From Lachnospiraceae bacterium (GTDB lineage Bacteria > Bacillota > Clostridia > Lachnospirales > Lachnospiraceae), in assembly GCA_021442455.1 (NCBI GenBank), contig JABUSY010000021.1, positions 80,630 through 144,629 of the forward strand: a DNA stretch of 64,000 nucleotides, given 5' to 3'. The notes below the pieces were generated by a model. The model did not search any database and had not been told where the DNA came from. It was given only the letters and a program-made list of their open reading frames with translations. The position numbers and the translations under genes are program-made. Shown in pieces: positions 9,010 to 19,901 of the stretch (within the stretch, counting starts at the first letter, position 1; every line of letters begins with the position of its first letter).

Positions 9010-10186
9010 TTATATGAAACAGACAGATCAGTATGTACTACATACATATAACCGCTTTCCTGTGGTTTTTGAAAGAGGGAAAGGCATCCGTCTCTATGAT
9101 ACAAACGGTAAAGAATATTTGGATTTTATGGCAGGAATAGCAGTATTTGCCTTGGGATATGGGAATGAAATATATAATGCAGCTTTGAAAGATCAAATTG
9201 ATAAGATCATACATACGTCTAACCTCTATTATAATATCCCAATGGCAGAAGCGGCTCAAAAGCTGGCAGAAGCATCTGGAATGAGTAAAGTTTTTTTTAC
9301 CAATAGCGGAACAGAGGCCATTGAGGGAGCAATTAAGGTAGCCAGGAAATATGCATGGCTCAAAGACGGTAGTACTGATCATGAAATAATAGCTATGAAC
9401 CATTCCTTTCATGGAAGGAGTTTGGGAGCGTTGTCTGTCACAGGGAATGCTTATTATCAGGAGCCTTTTAAACCACTGATTGGAGGCATACGTTTTGCTG
9501 ATTTTAACAATTTGGACAGCGTAAAGGAACAGATAACTCACAAAACCTGTGCGATTATCCTAGAGACCATTCAGGGTGAAGGTGGTATTTATCCAGCAGA
9601 AGAAGAATTTTTGAAAGGTGTGCGTGTTCTCTGCGATGAGAAAGATATTTTGTTGATTTTGGATGAAATTCAGTGTGGTATGGGTCGGAGTGGTTACATG
9701 TTTGCTTGGCAGAAATACGGTGTGAAGACGGATGTGTTGACTTGCGCTAAAGCATTGGGTTGCGGCGTCCCTGTAGGAGCTTTCGTTTTAAATGAAAAAA
9801 TTGCGGAACAATCTCTCGTGCCAGGTGATCATGGAACAACTTATGGAGGAAATCCTTTGGCTTGTCGGGCAGTCAGTACAGTGTTCGATTTGTTCGCTTC
9901 GGAAGACATTGTAGCACATGTGCAGGAAACTGCTCCCTATCTGGAAAAGAAATTGGATGAATTGGTGGATGAGTACGATTTTATTAGTGCCCGTAGAGGA
10001 AAGGGATTTATCCAGGGCTTGGTCATTGAGGGGCGAAAAATAGGTAAGATCGTTGGTAAATGTCTCGAAAAGGGATTAGTCGTTATCAGTGCTGGCACCA
10101 ATGTGCTGCGATTTCTACCTCCGCTGATTATCAGGGAAGCCGATATAGATGAAATGATCGAGAAGCTGAGAGAAGCGCTTAAATAA
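8996..10186 (+). CDS. argD: Acetylornithine aminotransferase
   Basis: PLP-dependent class-III transaminase that converts N-acetylglutamate semialdehyde to N-acetylornithine. It has the PLP-site features TNSGTEAIEGAIK, the aspartate in LLILDEIQCGMGRSG, and the Schiff-base lysine in LTCAKALGCGVPVGAF; GTTYGGNPLACR closes the active site. 396 residues, normal for the family. Start choice is uncertain (8975, 8996 or 9002); 8996 has a GAGGA upstream and matches family length. Last gene of the operon before a good terminator. No argF follows; the next 4 kb are decayed. Confidence 0.95.
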   Translation: MEMIDYMKQTDQYVLHTYNRFPVVFERGKGIRLYDTNGKEYLDFMAGIAVFALGYGNEIYNAALKDQIDKIIHTSNLYYNIPMAEAAQKLAEASGMSKVFFTNSGTEAIEGAIKVARKYAWLKDGSTDHEIIAMNHSFHGRSLGALSVTGNAYYQEPFKPLIGGIRFADFNNLDSVKEQITHKTCAIILETIQGEGGIYPAEEEFLKGVRVLCDEKDILLILDEIQCGMGRSGYMFAWQKYGVKTDVLTCAKALGCGVPVGAFVLNEKIAEQSLVPGDHGTTYGGNPLACRAVSTVFDLFASEDIVAHVQETAPYLEKKLDELVDEYDFISARRGKGFIQGLVIEGRKIGKIVGKCLEKGLVVISAGTNVLRFLPPLIIREADIDEMIEKLREALK

Positions 10187-10193
10187 CGGATGA

Positions 10194-10226
10194 AGAGAAT
10201 ATAGGGGGGATCCTATTCTCTTTTGT
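10194..10226 (+). terminator. Rho-independent terminator after argD
   Basis: AGAGAA plus TAGG on the left pair with CCTATTCTCT on the right around a GGGGAT loop, with a two-base bulge, and a short T run (TTTTGTT) follows. It starts 8 bases after the argD stop and ends the argCJBD operon. Confidence 0.75.
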
Positions 10227-12200
10227 TGATAGAGCTATGATCGGTTGAGATCAGTTTCAAGATTCGTTTGCATTGATCAATGAGTGTTTTATAAAAATCA
10301 GTACTATGTTTTTGCTTTACCAATACCTGATGACATATCATGGATACTGACAAAAGGCTTCGTTCTGTACAAAAAAAGATCTCTGAAGGTTATTCTTGGC
10401 TTTTGTTGTCGTCAGGAAGTGCTCCTAACTACACCAATAGATACATAGAAAACTCCGTATAGGATATAAATATAAAGCGAGTCGTTTTTGATGCTCTATT
10501 TTGGCTATTCGAGTCTTTGGTATTATCTCAGATAATTGTAATTGATAACATGCAAGTCTACCTTAATGTACAATAACAATAGGTTTCATTTTTGTTTGCC
10601 ATTGTGTGTAAGATTTTGCAGTTTACGTATTCCATAATTTTTTTATCGGTTATCCGTTTTATTTAAATTCAGGAATTGACTACCCTAGAAACATAGAAGC
10701 AAATCGTGAGAGAAAAGAAAATTTTTGTTTCTTTACTTTAGACTGTTATTTTTGAAATTCATGGATCAAATTCTCATCATCCTGTAAATTATACTCAACA
10801 ATTTGCTAGAATTAGTAAAATGATCAACTATTTTATAATTCTTTAACTGAGCACACTCATAAGGCCTCAGAATATTTTGTTAAAATGTCAGTGCGCTTTG
10901 AAATGTGGATCAAAAAAATCTATACATTAATTGGCGGTCGGATTAAAGCTTTTATCACCGTTTCAGTCATCTCGAGCATGAAACAACTGGGTTAGTCAAA
11001 AGTCATACTGCTAATTGTATAACTGAGAATGTTTTTATCTGGTAGAACTGTTCAGAGTAAAAAAGCAGCCGCTGTAGCGAAAAAACTGATCGAGATAACG
11101 TTATCTGTATGAGAAAAATCAGACTCTGTCAAAGGCAATTCTTTCAATTTTGCTTCTAAATTGTGGTGCTATGAAAGACTTTAACTTGCAATTTTGTATC
11201 AGTACTTCCATGGAGATTAACAGGGACAGTTTGATAATTTTCTATTCTTCGTGCCCTACAGGTATTGTTTGTAAGGCATAATATTTGTATCTTTCTTACA
11301 AAGCTGCTGCCAGTAATCTGGTTTGTAAAAATTTATAGTGCATTTTCTGTTCTGCCTCGTTCCGTATTTTCCTAGTTTTTTCTGGTGATCGGAAACGAGA
11401 AAGTGTCATTGTTATATATTTTTTCAGACAGCAATTGATATTGAAGGTCACCTGTTTTTTTTATCAAGGTATTTCATTCTTCTTGCTACAAAACCTGTAA
11501 TTTTTTAAAATAACAAGGTTTGATTAATGTCTTATCATTTGTTATCACAAACTGTGAGGAGCGATACAGAGTTGTATATTCTTGTTTTTGTTTCTGACTA
11601 TTTTTTGCTGCAATTAATATGGGTGAAATCAAAATTTAGTGACTTTATCTTCGAAGTCCGGGGATGAGAGACAACTATCCAGGATAGCGCTATCGGAGGG
11701 TATTTATATATATCTGTGAAGCGATGAATTTTTTTAGAGAACAGAGATGGTGTATGATGCTGTTAGTGACATGGGAGATGAGACAAAATGCGGATAAATG
11801 GAATTTGAATTCACTTAGGGCTGCAGAAAAGGTGGCAGATGGCTAAAATCTATATCGTTAAGAAAACCTAAGAGCTTATTCAGAGATTAGGAGATGTCAA
11901 ATTTGACAAAACGGGAGAAGTGAACCTGAACACGAGTTTTCCAATGAGCTTTTAATGATCTTTCCGTTGATGTAGTACAGTGAGTAGGGGGATAGTTTTT
12001 GACCATTGAAAAAATTTAAAATATTGAGGATATCAAAAAAACTTCTTGCAAAGATAGATGAAAAAATGAATATAGAAGCATACCAAAAAAGTATTGTTTG
12101 GAGATAATGCAAAGCTAATAGTAAAAGGAATCCATTTTTCTCTGAAACAGGAGAGCGTAGCATTGACTACGATGGAAAAGATTGAATGGTCTGAAGGTTT
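10227..12200. other. Decayed, unassigned DNA
   Basis: About 2 kb with stops in all frames, no ribosome-site-plus-ORF pair and no recognisable domain. The region before the histidine-kinase remnant (about 11640-11870) could be its partner response regulator by position only; no receiver motif is visible. It is read as degenerate coding DNA because its length fits former genes and it holds no RNA gene or repeat that I can see. Confidence 0.4.
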
Positions 12201-12289
12201 TCCATCAGATTAGGGAATTTGTTGTATTTCCATTGTGGTTTTGACAGCAAAGGGAGAGGATATGGACAAGATTTTGAGATTAGAGCATA

Positions 12290-12760
12290 CCTTGAGATTG
12301 ATTATATCACAAAGCTCAGTAATATTTTGAAAGTGAAAGTTCGGATCAAGACGAATATACTTCGGCTTATGCAGACTATGCTAGTGAATGAGAAAAAGAG
12401 AGAATATTTATTGGATTCAGAGAGATTAGCCTTATGGTAAAAAATTGTGCGTTGGAGTGAACTGGTAAAAAGATTGTGTTTCACCGTTCGATAAATGCTA
12501 AAATTGATCACGATGACGCCTGTTTAATTTAAATAAAATCATTTTCAGGATTTTTGAATGCGGATCACAAATATTTTTAAGCGGTTGTGAATGATTTCGG
12601 CATAGGGATTTCAGAAAAATCTCTGAAGCATGTTTTTACGGTATTCTAGAGTGGATAAGAGTCGTCTACAGAAAATTGGTGAAACTTGGCTAGGGGATAT
12701 TTACAGCTTGTGTATCGAAGGTCAGGGCTTCTATGCTCAGAGTATTTTTGATATTTGGTA
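12290..12760 (+). pseudogene. Decayed sensor histidine kinase (ATPase domain remnant)
   Basis: The piece VVNDFGIGISEKSLKHVFTVF near 12582-12645 matches the G1 box of histidine-kinase HATPase domains (V-x-D-x-G-x-G-I-x-x-x-x-l-x-x-i-F). An upstream open piece ending EKKREYLLDSERLALW (to about 12440) has the character of the dimerisation helix region (E-x-x-R-l-x-x-L). Stops and frameshifts separate the two, and the G2 region is not recognisable. A cognate regulator is not seen. A related GHKL ATPase cannot be excluded from so short a match. Confidence 0.55.
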
Positions 12761-12777
12761 AAATGATGACGGGTTGA

Positions 12778-14300
12778 ATGTTCAGAAAGAGCTATAATAT
12801 TTTGATTCTCCTGGTTCTGACCGAGATTTATATTGATTTTAAATTCAGGTTATTTTTTGGTAGTGGATTTGAGTTATTTTTCAATAATTGCTTTTGGAGC
12901 AAGAGTTGTATATCCGGCGCTGAAAATTGCTATTTCAAAAACTTTTGCCTGAAGAAAATGCTTTGGAAAAAGAAAATGGAATTAAATATTTTATGGCTGG
13001 CTGTTATATTCTCCATTCTATAACTGATATGCTATTATTTTTTAATATATCTTTTTTGGGTGTTAAGAAATATAATAGAATTGGGGCTCTTTTTCAGTAA
13101 TTGACGGATCAGATGAAGGAGTTACAGATTATTTTTTATTATATTATGACAATAGCGATAGGTTTTTCGCATTGAAAACTTCGTGATGATGTGATACAAT
13201 CATTGTTACTCCTCTTTGGATACCAAAATTGAAATATGGTCAATCGGAAATAAATTAATAATAGTATTCCGTGAGATCTTCTAACTGCTATCAAACGACT
13301 GAAACTTAGTATATCCATGTTTCTTACATCTCTGCTGGAAAAGGTAGATCTTCTATGCGAAGCAGGAGAAACAGGAGACTTTTACGGTTCGGTTAGGATC
13401 TTTGTATTTGATGCGTAGAAATAAGGGTAAATGCCTTAAATAAATGTATTTGAAGAAGAAACGAAGTCGTAGTCGCCTACAGAGCTTGAAACGCAAGAGG
13501 GATAATATTAAATAATTATGATATATAGGTACTCTTCTTGGGCGGAGAGGAAGAATGGCGGTTGTTAAACTGAAAGTTTTTTGTGCCTGGACGAAGTAGA
13601 GGGTTGCATTCGGAAAAAAACTCATTTATACTGAATAAAGTAATTAGAAATTGTATTTTCTAGGATATTTGGAGAGTGAAAATGACTATTTTGTATATTG
13701 CGATTTTCGCGTATGAAGGAAAAAACAATTTTTAAGGTTTTGGATCAGTGGTATCCTATTTATATTTATAGATGAACATGGTGAAGGTACAGCTATTGGC
13801 TGATTGTAGTAAATGTGGATGACGGAAGTAGAGATAATAGTAATGAGATTTTGATAGCTTATATGGAAGAAGTTCTCTTTGTTGGTTTCATTCAAAATGG
13901 AAAATAAAGTCTCTGGAGTGTCGATACTGTATAATGTAATCGTTACAGCATATAGATTATATTTTTAGAGAAATAATGGATGATGGTAATATTTTACTGG
14001 GAAAATTTAAACAATTTTAGCTGAAGCTGAAGGCTTACAATATGCATCGAAAAGACAGCAGAAATAGCTGCTCATGGTTCTGATCACTCCAAAATGATGC
14101 AGTTTGTATTAAGTATTTCTTACTATGTGACAGCGACTAATACCGAATACTTCATATTGGATTTTCACGAAAAAATAGCTTTCGGTGCTAGATATCCATT
14201 ATCTTCCGCCAAGGAAGGGAGACATTGATTTCATTAATTTTAAAAATCTGTAAGCTTGGCAGACAAGTTCTCAGGGAGTTCCAAGAGAGATGAAGAAAAA
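12778..14300 (+). pseudogene. comEC: Decayed DNA-uptake channel protein ComEC
   Basis: The C-terminal metallo-beta-lactamase-like domain is visible in fragments. NVDDGSRDNSNEIL near 13810-13860 corresponds to the L-I-D-G-G-S-S strand. EIAAHGSDHSKMMQFVL near 14060-14110 corresponds to the A-H-H-G-S motif, followed by NTEYFILD where the N-R-Y-G-H-P block is expected. A hydrophobic start, MFRKSYNILILLVL at 12778, may be the old N-terminal membrane segment. Position directly upstream of holA is the usual place for comEC. ComEC carries incoming single-stranded DNA across the membrane, so this remnant implies loss of competence. The DDGS fragment alone could also suggest a GT2 enzyme; the AHGS piece and synteny favour ComEC. 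Confidence 0.6.
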
Positions 14301-14334
14301 TTTGCTACAGCTGAAGAGAAGGACTGAAGAGTGA

Positions 14335-15336
14335 ATGAAAAGCTTAATAGAAGATATTAAAAATAAACAATACAAGAAAGTATATTTGCTTTATGGGCCG
14401 GAAGACTATCTGAAGAGAAAGTATAAGCTAAAACTTTTAGAGGCCCTGATTACGAAAAATGATATTATGAATTTTATCCGGTTTGAGGGAAATGATCAAA
14501 ATGAAGAGGAAATTATAGATCTAGGCGAGACAATGCCTTTTTTTTCAAATCGGCGTGTGATCCTCTTGGATCATACGGGCTGTTTGAAGGGAAAGTCAGA
14601 TTTAATTGTCAACTACATGACCTCTCTTCCGGATTATTTAGTGATAATCTTTGTGGAGGAGGAAGTGGATAAGCGAAGTCGAATGTTTAAAGTGATTCAA
14701 AAACATGGACGAACGGTGGAATTTCCTGTTCAGAATGAAGAAACATTAATCCGATGGGTTTTAGGAATTCTAAAAAAAGAAGGTAAAAAGATTACACGCA
14801 GAGATATGGAGTTGTTTTTGGAACAAACTGGAACGGATATGGAACTGATTGATAGAGAATTGGAAAAGCTTCTTGCTTATACTATGGGTAGGGATGTGAT
14901 ATCGGTGACCGACATCAAAGAGGTCTGCAAAGCTCAGATCACGAACCAGATTTTTGATATGGTTCGTGCCGTTTCGGAAAAACAAAGGGAAAAAGCGTTA
15001 AATTTATATTATGATCTTTTGGCGTTGAAGGAGCCACCTATGCGAATTTTTTATCTGTTGGCTCGTCAGTTTAACTTGTGTTTTCAGATCAAAAAGCTAC
15101 AGGAAAGTGGTTGTGATCAGAGAAGCATGGCTTCCAGGACAGGACTAGCTCCTTTTGTAGTGAAAAAATATATCTCAATAGTATGGAAATATTCCACGGA
15201 GGAGCTGTATAATGCCGTAGAAGATTTTGCACAAACAGAGGCAGATATAAAAACGGGTCGTCTGAATGATATGTTGAGCGTGGAGCTGATGATTTTTAAA
15301 TACAGTTCACAAGAAAATTCGAGAATGAAATGCTAA
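14335..15336 (+). CDS. holA: DNA polymerase III delta subunit
   Basis: Clamp-loader subunit that opens the beta sliding clamp. The 333-residue protein has the family opening KVYLLYGPEDYLKRKYKLKL, the middle segment EFPVQNEETLIRWVLGILKKEGK, and the C-terminal helical collar region LLARQFNLCFQIKKLQESG. Length is typical. It begins at ATG 14335 directly after the comEC remnant, and its stop lies 14 bases before the rpsT stop (convergent). The upstream promoter may have belonged to the decayed neighbour; I see no strong one just before it. Confidence 0.93.
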   Translation: MKSLIEDIKNKQYKKVYLLYGPEDYLKRKYKLKLLEALITKNDIMNFIRFEGNDQNEEEIIDLGETMPFFSNRRVILLDHTGCLKGKSDLIVNYMTSLPDYLVIIFVEEEVDKRSRMFKVIQKHGRTVEFPVQNEETLIRWVLGILKKEGKKITRRDMELFLEQTGTDMELIDRELEKLLAYTMGRDVISVTDIKEVCKAQITNQIFDMVRAVSEKQREKALNLYYDLLALKEPPMRIFYLLARQFNLCFQIKKLQESGCDQRSMASRTGLAPFVVKKYISIVWKYSTEELYNAVEDFAQTEADIKTGRLNDMLSVELMIFKYSSQENSRMKC

Positions 15337-15350
15337 ATCCGGAATTTATA

Positions 15351-15614
15351 TTATGTAATAGAATTTACAGCTTTGCTTAAGCGGGAAATTTTTCTGGACG
15401 CATTATTTTTATGATAAACGCCTTTGGTAACAGCTTTGTTAATGTTTGAAATTGCATTGACAAGGGAAATCATTGCAATTTCTTTAGCGTTTGCGGAAAC
15501 AGCAGTTTTTACTTTTTTGATTGATCTTTTCACGGCTGATTTGATTGCTTTATTTCTTTCAACTTTTTTTGTGTTTACCAAAATTCTCTTTTTAGCAGAT
15601 TTAATGTTAGCCAA
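15351..15614 (-). CDS. rpsT: 30S ribosomal protein S20
   Basis: Small-subunit protein that binds 16S rRNA. The 87-residue product begins ANIKSAKKRILVNTKKVERN after the initiator and ends in the usual basic helix. The start is TTG at 15614, because GGAGGTG lies just before it and the next residues are the invariant S20 opening; a longer frame from an upstream ATG is not conserved. Transcribed alone from a strong promoter about 80 bases upstream, convergent with holA. Confidence 0.95.
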   Translation of the reverse strand: MANIKSAKKRILVNTKKVERNKAIKSAVKRSIKKVKTAVSANAKEIAMISLVNAISNINKAVTKGVYHKNNASRKISRLSKAVNSIT

Positions 15615-15696
15615 ACTGTACACCTCCAATGTTTTAAATTTAATGTTTCTGATTATTGAGGTAAATAGGAAAACCATAAATGCAACATACTTATTC

Positions 15697-15725
15697 AGTA
15701 TATGCTATTTAAAAGTATTTGTCAA
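15697..15725 (-). promoter_or_regulatory. rpsT promoter
   Basis: Minus strand: -35 TTGACA (15720-15725), 17-base spacer, -10 TATACT (15697-15702). This is close to the housekeeping consensus, as expected for a ribosomal protein gene. It leaves a leader of roughly 75 bases. Confidence 0.8.
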
Positions 15726-15792
15726 TATATAAAAAATTAAGTTTTTTGTTTGAAAATCAATATGCGATAGTGCAAGGTGGAAGGAGAATTAT

Positions 15793-16490
15793 ATAATAAA
15801 CAAGTACAAAATTCGGATTGATTTGGCAATGAAAAATGAAGAGAAATATGAAAAAGACAATACAATATAAAAATTTCTGCTATGGCTATTCATAAGCGTG
15901 ATTATATCTGCACGATAGTTGTTGAAATAGAAAATGAGAAAGAAGCCCTTATAGACATTTATATCACTCTGGAAGTTTCCAATATGCTGTAGGGTGCTAA
16001 AGGTATCCTTGTGAGTGCGGTTTCCTTGGAACTGGCGGGACAATCTGAAGAGATACTTTTTCCTAATGTAGATTTTGTACTGTTGATAGATGTTGGGAGT
16101 CAGAATATCACGATTAACGCCCTTCGTTTCCATGGATAAGGGAAATATGAAAAATTACACACCATACCATTCTAGGATATGAGAAGTAGATTTTGGAGCG
16201 AGAATCAGGTTCCGATGAAAGAAGTGATCGCCACAATCAATCCGGACCTTATGATAATTATTGACGTGCTCGATATTTGCAGCACTAAGCGATAAGCGAA
16301 GGGGCTGTACAACCAAGTTGATTGATACGGGGATTCATCCGGATTTTGAGGTTGTAATTAGAGGTGTGAGTTAAATGAAAAAAGCCTGTATATCTCAGTG
16401 ATCGGCATAAGAATCTCGATAATGATTAGATGCTGGAACTATTGTGCGCGATGCTGTATCCAATTTGTTGCAGGCAGCGACAAATGGATA
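15793..16490 (+). pseudogene. gpr: Decayed germination (spore) protease
   Basis: Gpr degrades small acid-soluble spore proteins at germination. Its remains follow the old frame order. NKYKIRIDLAMKNEE near 15799 matches the N-terminal I-R-T-D-L-A-x-E motif. ALIDIYITLEVSNML near 15945 matches Y-I-T-L-E-x-P. VIATINPDLMIIIDVLDIC near 16225 matches the I-x-x-x-x-P-D-x-V-I-x-I-D-A-L block. TTKLIDTGIHPDF near 16310 matches I-x-x-T-D-T-G-I-x-P, and DAGTIVRDAVSNLLQ near 16430 matches the C-terminal helix. AAGGAG is still present before the lost start, which now reads ATA ATA. Frameshifts and stops separate every piece. Position between rpsT and lepA is the normal one. Confidence 0.88.
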
Positions 16491-16860
16491 AATTTTTGTC
16501 AGAGCTGATCAAGCTCATTCGCAGTGGTTGATTGACCTGTAGTAGGACGGAGCGGATAGATTTAAGCACTTGGTGACAGATATAAATGGCATCTCCAGGG
16601 TGAGGGTGGTGTTTTGTAACGGATTCTCGATAAATGCGGAATGGCACAATATGGATTTTCTGCCAAATCCATATTGCCGATTTGAACTGTTTTTTCAGCT
16701 AGTATTTCCCTTTTAATACGCAGTGTATTTATCTGAAGAGATACATCTATAATCTTTCTGTATGGTCAAAATCACTGTTTCTGGAGAAGGGAGTCTAGAC
16801 TCTACTGTGGAGGAGGCAATGAATGTCATGAAGCTTTTGGCATTCATCCTGAACAAAGTC
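16491..16860 (+). other. Decayed DNA between gpr remnant and lepA, faint RapZ-like motif
   Basis: spoIIP is the gene usually found here, but no SpoIIP motif is visible. One open piece near 16610-16690 reads GFSINAEWHNMDFLPNPYC. The F-L-P-N-P-Y string is a hallmark of RapZ/YvcJ nucleotide-binding proteins (G-F-K-Y-G-I-P ... F-L-P-N-P-Y), and a weak C-G-G-G-N-x-C-H echo of their G-C-T-G-G-x-H motif follows near 16800. Both matches are short, so this is a lead, not an assignment. Confidence 0.25.
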
Positions 16861-16889
16861 TTGTATGCCATTTAAAACTTATGTATAAT
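16861..16889 (+). promoter_or_regulatory. lepA promoter
   Basis: -35 TTGTAT (16861-16866), 17-base spacer, -10 TATAAT (16884-16889), 33 bases before the lepA start codon. It sits at the edge of decayed DNA, so lepA-hemW has its own promoter despite loss of the upstream genes. Confidence 0.7.
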
Positions 16890-16922
16890 AAATGCTGATA
16901 ATAAAAATTGGAGGGGACTGCT

Positions 16923-18737
16923 TTGGCAGAGATTGATCAGAGTAAAATACGAAATTTTTGCATTATTGCACATATTGACCATGGTAAATCCACGCTGGCG
17001 GATCGGATTATTGAGATGACTGGATTGCTGACGCAGCGAGAGATGCAGGATCAGGTCTTGGACAATATGGATCTGGAGAGAGAACGAGGAATCACCATTA
17101 AGGCCCAGGTTGTACGGACAGTTTATAAGGCGAAGGACGGAGAGGAATATATTCTCAATATGATTGATACCCCAGGACATGTAGACTTTCATTATGAGGT
17201 TTCCAGGAGTTTGGCTGCCTGTGATGGATCACTGCTGGTAGTGGATGCGGCTCAGGGAATAGAGGCTCAAACCCTATCTAACGTTTATCTGGCTCTGGAA
17301 CATGATCTGGATGTATTGCCAATAATTAATAAAATAGATTTGCCAAGCGCCAAGCCGAAGCAGGTGATTAGTGAAATTGAGGATGTTATAGGGATCGAAG
17401 CCAAAGAAGCACCGCAGATTTCTGCGAAAACAGGACAAAATGTAGACTCTGTCTTGGAGGAGGTCGTTCAAAAGATACCTGCGCCCGCTGGTGATCCTGG
17501 GGCGCCTCTAAAGGCATTGATTTTTGGCTCTGTCTATGATTCTTATAAAGGAGTGATTATTTCCGCGCGCATTATGGAAGGTACGGTGAAGCGTGGAACA
17601 AAGATTTACATGATGGCTACAAAAGCTGTAGAAGAGGTTGTAGAGGTTGGCTATTTCGGCGCAGGGAAGATGATCCCTTGTGAAGAATTGCCCGCCGGCA
17701 TGGTCGGTTATATCACTGCAAGCATCAAGAATGTAAGCGATACGCGAGTAGGAGATACGATTACCGATAATTGTAGGCCGTGTGCCGAGGCGCTCCCTGG
17801 ATACAAAAAGATGAATCCGATGGTTTACTGTGGGATATATCCGTCCGACGGAGCAAAATATGGAGTGCTACGTGATGCGTTAGAAAAGCTACAGTTGAAT
17901 GATGCCTCTCTGTTCTATGAACCGGAGACCTCTATGGCCTTGGGTTTTGGTTACCGATGTGGTTTTTTGGGGTTTTTACACCTGGAAATTATTCAAGAGC
18001 GGTTGAAAAGGGAATATAACTTGGATTTGATTACCACTGCGCCAAGCGTTATATATAAAGTTTATAGGATTGACGGAAGTTGTATTGAGCTAACGAATCC
18101 GTCTAATCTACCTCATCCGTCGGAGATTGAATATATGGAAGAACCGCTTGTAAAAGCAAAGATCATAGTAACGACAGACTTTGTCGGACCAATTATGCAA
18201 CTCTGTGAGGAGCGAAGGGGGCAGTATCAGAGTATGGAGTATATAGAACAGACTAGGGCAGTGTTGCATTACTATCTGCCACTGAACGAGATTATTTATG
18301 ATTTTTTCGGCGCATTACAATCTCGTTCCAGAGGGTATGCGTCTTTTGATTATGAAATGATGGGATACGAGCGCAGCGATTTGGTAAAGCTAAACATTCT
18401 GGTCAACCGGGAAGAGGTGGACGCTCTTTCTTTCATCGTCTATAAAGGCTCTGCATATGAGCGAGGTAAGAAGATGTGTGCAAAGCTCAAGGAGGAGATT
18501 CCACGGCAGCTGTTCGAGATACCGATACAAGCGGCCATTGGTTCTAAAATCATTGCGCGAGAAACTGTGAAGGCAATGAGGAAGGACGTGTTGGCAAAGT
18601 GTTATGGAGGAGATATTTCGAGGAAGAAGAAGCTGCTTGAGAAACAAAAGAAAGGAAAGAAACGGATGAGTCGAATAGGGAATGTTGAGATTCCACAGAA
18701 AGTATTCATGAGCGCGTTGAAATTAGATGAAAAATGA
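16923..18737 (+). CDS. lepA: Elongation factor 4 (LepA GTPase)
   Basis: Ribosome-associated translational GTPase of the EF-G class. The 604 residues contain G1 AHIDHGKST, switch region [11 protein letters not shown]3 DTPGHVDF and G4 NKID, then the EF-G-like domains and the basic LepA-specific tail ([20 protein letters not shown]). The start is TTG at 16923, preceded by GGAGGGG at 16910-16916; an in-frame TTG five codons earlier overlaps that site and is rejected. Followed 33 bases later by hemW, probably in one transcript. Confidence 0.97.
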   Translation: MAEIDQSKIRNFCIIAHIDHGKSTLADRIIEMTGLLTQREMQDQVLDNMDLERERGITIKAQVVRTVYKAKDGEEYILNMIDTPGHVDFHYEVSRSLAACDGSLLVVDAAQGIEAQTLSNVYLALEHDLDVLPIINKIDLPSAKPKQVISEIEDVIGIEAKEAPQISAKTGQNVDSVLEEVVQKIPAPAGDPGAPLKALIFGSVYDSYKGVIISARIMEGTVKRGTKIYMMATKAVEEVVEVGYFGAGKMIPCEELPAGMVGYITASIKNVSDTRVGDTITDNCRPCAEALPGYKKMNPMVYCGIYPSDGAKYGVLRDALEKLQLNDASLFYEPETSMALGFGYRCGFLGFLHLEIIQERLKREYNLDLITTAPSVIYKVYRIDGSCIELTNPSNLPHPSEIEYMEEPLVKAKIIVTTDFVGPIMQLCEERRGQYQSMEYIEQTRAVLHYYLPLNEIIYDFFGALQSRSRGYASFDYEMMGYERSDLVKLNILVNREEVDALSFIVYKGSAYERGKKMCAKLKEEIPRQLFEIPIQAAIGSKIIARETVKAMRKDVLAKCYGGDISRKKKLLEKQKKGKKRMSRIGNVEIPQKVFMSALKLDEK

Positions 18738-18770
18738 ATTTTAGTATAAAAGGAGAAGATAAATGTCCCA

Positions 18771-19901
18771 ATGAAGGAGATGAAACTGTATGTGCATATC
18801 CCATTTTGTGTGAGAAAATGTAACTATTGTGATTTTCTATCTTTTGTGGCTGACAAGGAGATTCAGGAGAGATATCTGAAGGCACTGGAAGCAGAAATTG
18901 TTGGCGGATCAAAAGCGTTCATGGATTATGAGGTCAGTACGGTGTTTATTGGAGGAGGAACGCCGTCGTTACTGGAGGCTGATGGGATTGAAGGTATATT
19001 AAAGAGGTTGAAACAAAATTATTTCATCCGGGAAGAAGCAGAGATTTCAGTGGAGGTTAATCCGGGGACAGTGTCGGAAGAAAAACTGAAGAGATATAGG
19101 GAATCAGGAGTTAATCGAATCAGTTTCGGGTGTCAAAGTACGCTGAATGAGGAATTGAAGAGCTTGGGACGCATTCATACCTTTGAGGAGTTTATGGAAA
19201 GCTGGGAGTTTGCAAGAGAGGCAGGTTTTAAAAATATCAACGTGGATCTGATATCGGGGCTTCCAGGGCAGGATGTAAACTCATGGGAAAGATCTCTTCG
19301 AGAGATCGCATCTCTGAGCCCGGAACATATTTCGGTTTACAGTCTAATTTTGGAGGAAGGGACACCTTTTTACGAAAATCAGGAGAAGCTAAACTTCCCC
19401 GATGAGGATAGCGAACGGATGATGTATGAAAGTACTCATGACATTCTGGCGGTATATGGATATTGGCAGTATGAAATTTCTAATTATTCGAAGACTGGAT
19501 ATGAATGTCGGCATAATTTAGGATATTGGACCGGGGCAGAGTATTGGGGAATTGGGCTTGGGAGTTCGTCTCTGATTGGAAACATCAGGTTCAGGAATAC
19601 GAGTGATATGAAATGTTATTTGGAAAACAGCTACCATCCAGATCTGATTCAGGAAGAAACAGAACGATTGAATAAAATGGATCATCAGGCGGAATTTATG
19701 ATTTTTGGTCTGCGTCTGACCGAAGGAGTTGCAGAGAGAGAATTTGAAAAAAAATTTGGAATCCCGCTCCGGCAAGTCTATGGAAAACAAATTGAGAAAT
19801 ATTGGAAGGCAGGACTGTTGAAGCAGGAAAGGGGTAGAATTTTTCTGACCAGACGTGGGCTTTCGCTGAGTAATATGGTAATGTCAGAGTTTTTGCCGTA
19901 A
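18771..19901 (+). CDS. hemW: Radical SAM heme chaperone HemW
   Basis: HemW-type proteins bind heme and an iron-sulfur cluster and are thought to deliver heme to target enzymes. They are often mis-named coproporphyrinogen oxidase. The 376-residue protein has the cluster motif CVRKCNYCDF (C-x3-C-x2-C), GGGTPSLL, EVNPGTVSEEKL, RISFGCQS and the HemW C-terminal domain. The position after lepA is conserved in clostridia. AAAAGGAG lies upstream, somewhat far from the ATG at 18771; an ATG three codons later is an alternative start. hrcA-grpE-dnaK, which commonly follow, are absent and decayed DNA takes their place. Confidence 0.92.
   Translation: MKEMKLYVHIPFCVRKCNYCDFLSFVADKEIQERYLKALEAEIVGGSKAFMDYEVSTVFIGGGTPSLLEADGIEGILKRLKQNYFIREEAEISVEVNPGTVSEEKLKRYRESGVNRISFGCQSTLNEELKSLGRIHTFEEFMESWEFAREAGFKNINVDLISGLPGQDVNSWERSLREIASLSPEHISVYSLILEEGTPFYENQEKLNFPDEDSERMMYESTHDILAVYGYWQYEISNYSKTGYECRHNLGYWTGAEYWGIGLGSSSLIGNIRFRNTSDMKCYLENSYHPDLIQEETERLNKMDHQAEFMIFGLRLTEGVAEREFEKKFGIPLRQVYGKQIEKYWKAGLLKQERGRIFLTRRGLSLSNMVMSEFLP

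Noticed and set aside
10227-14334. Sequencing or assembly error as the cause of the broken frames.
   Set aside because: Remnants carry many substitutions and stops as well as indels, key motifs are altered, and flanking genes such as uvrA (944 codons) are flawless; random error would not respect gene borders.
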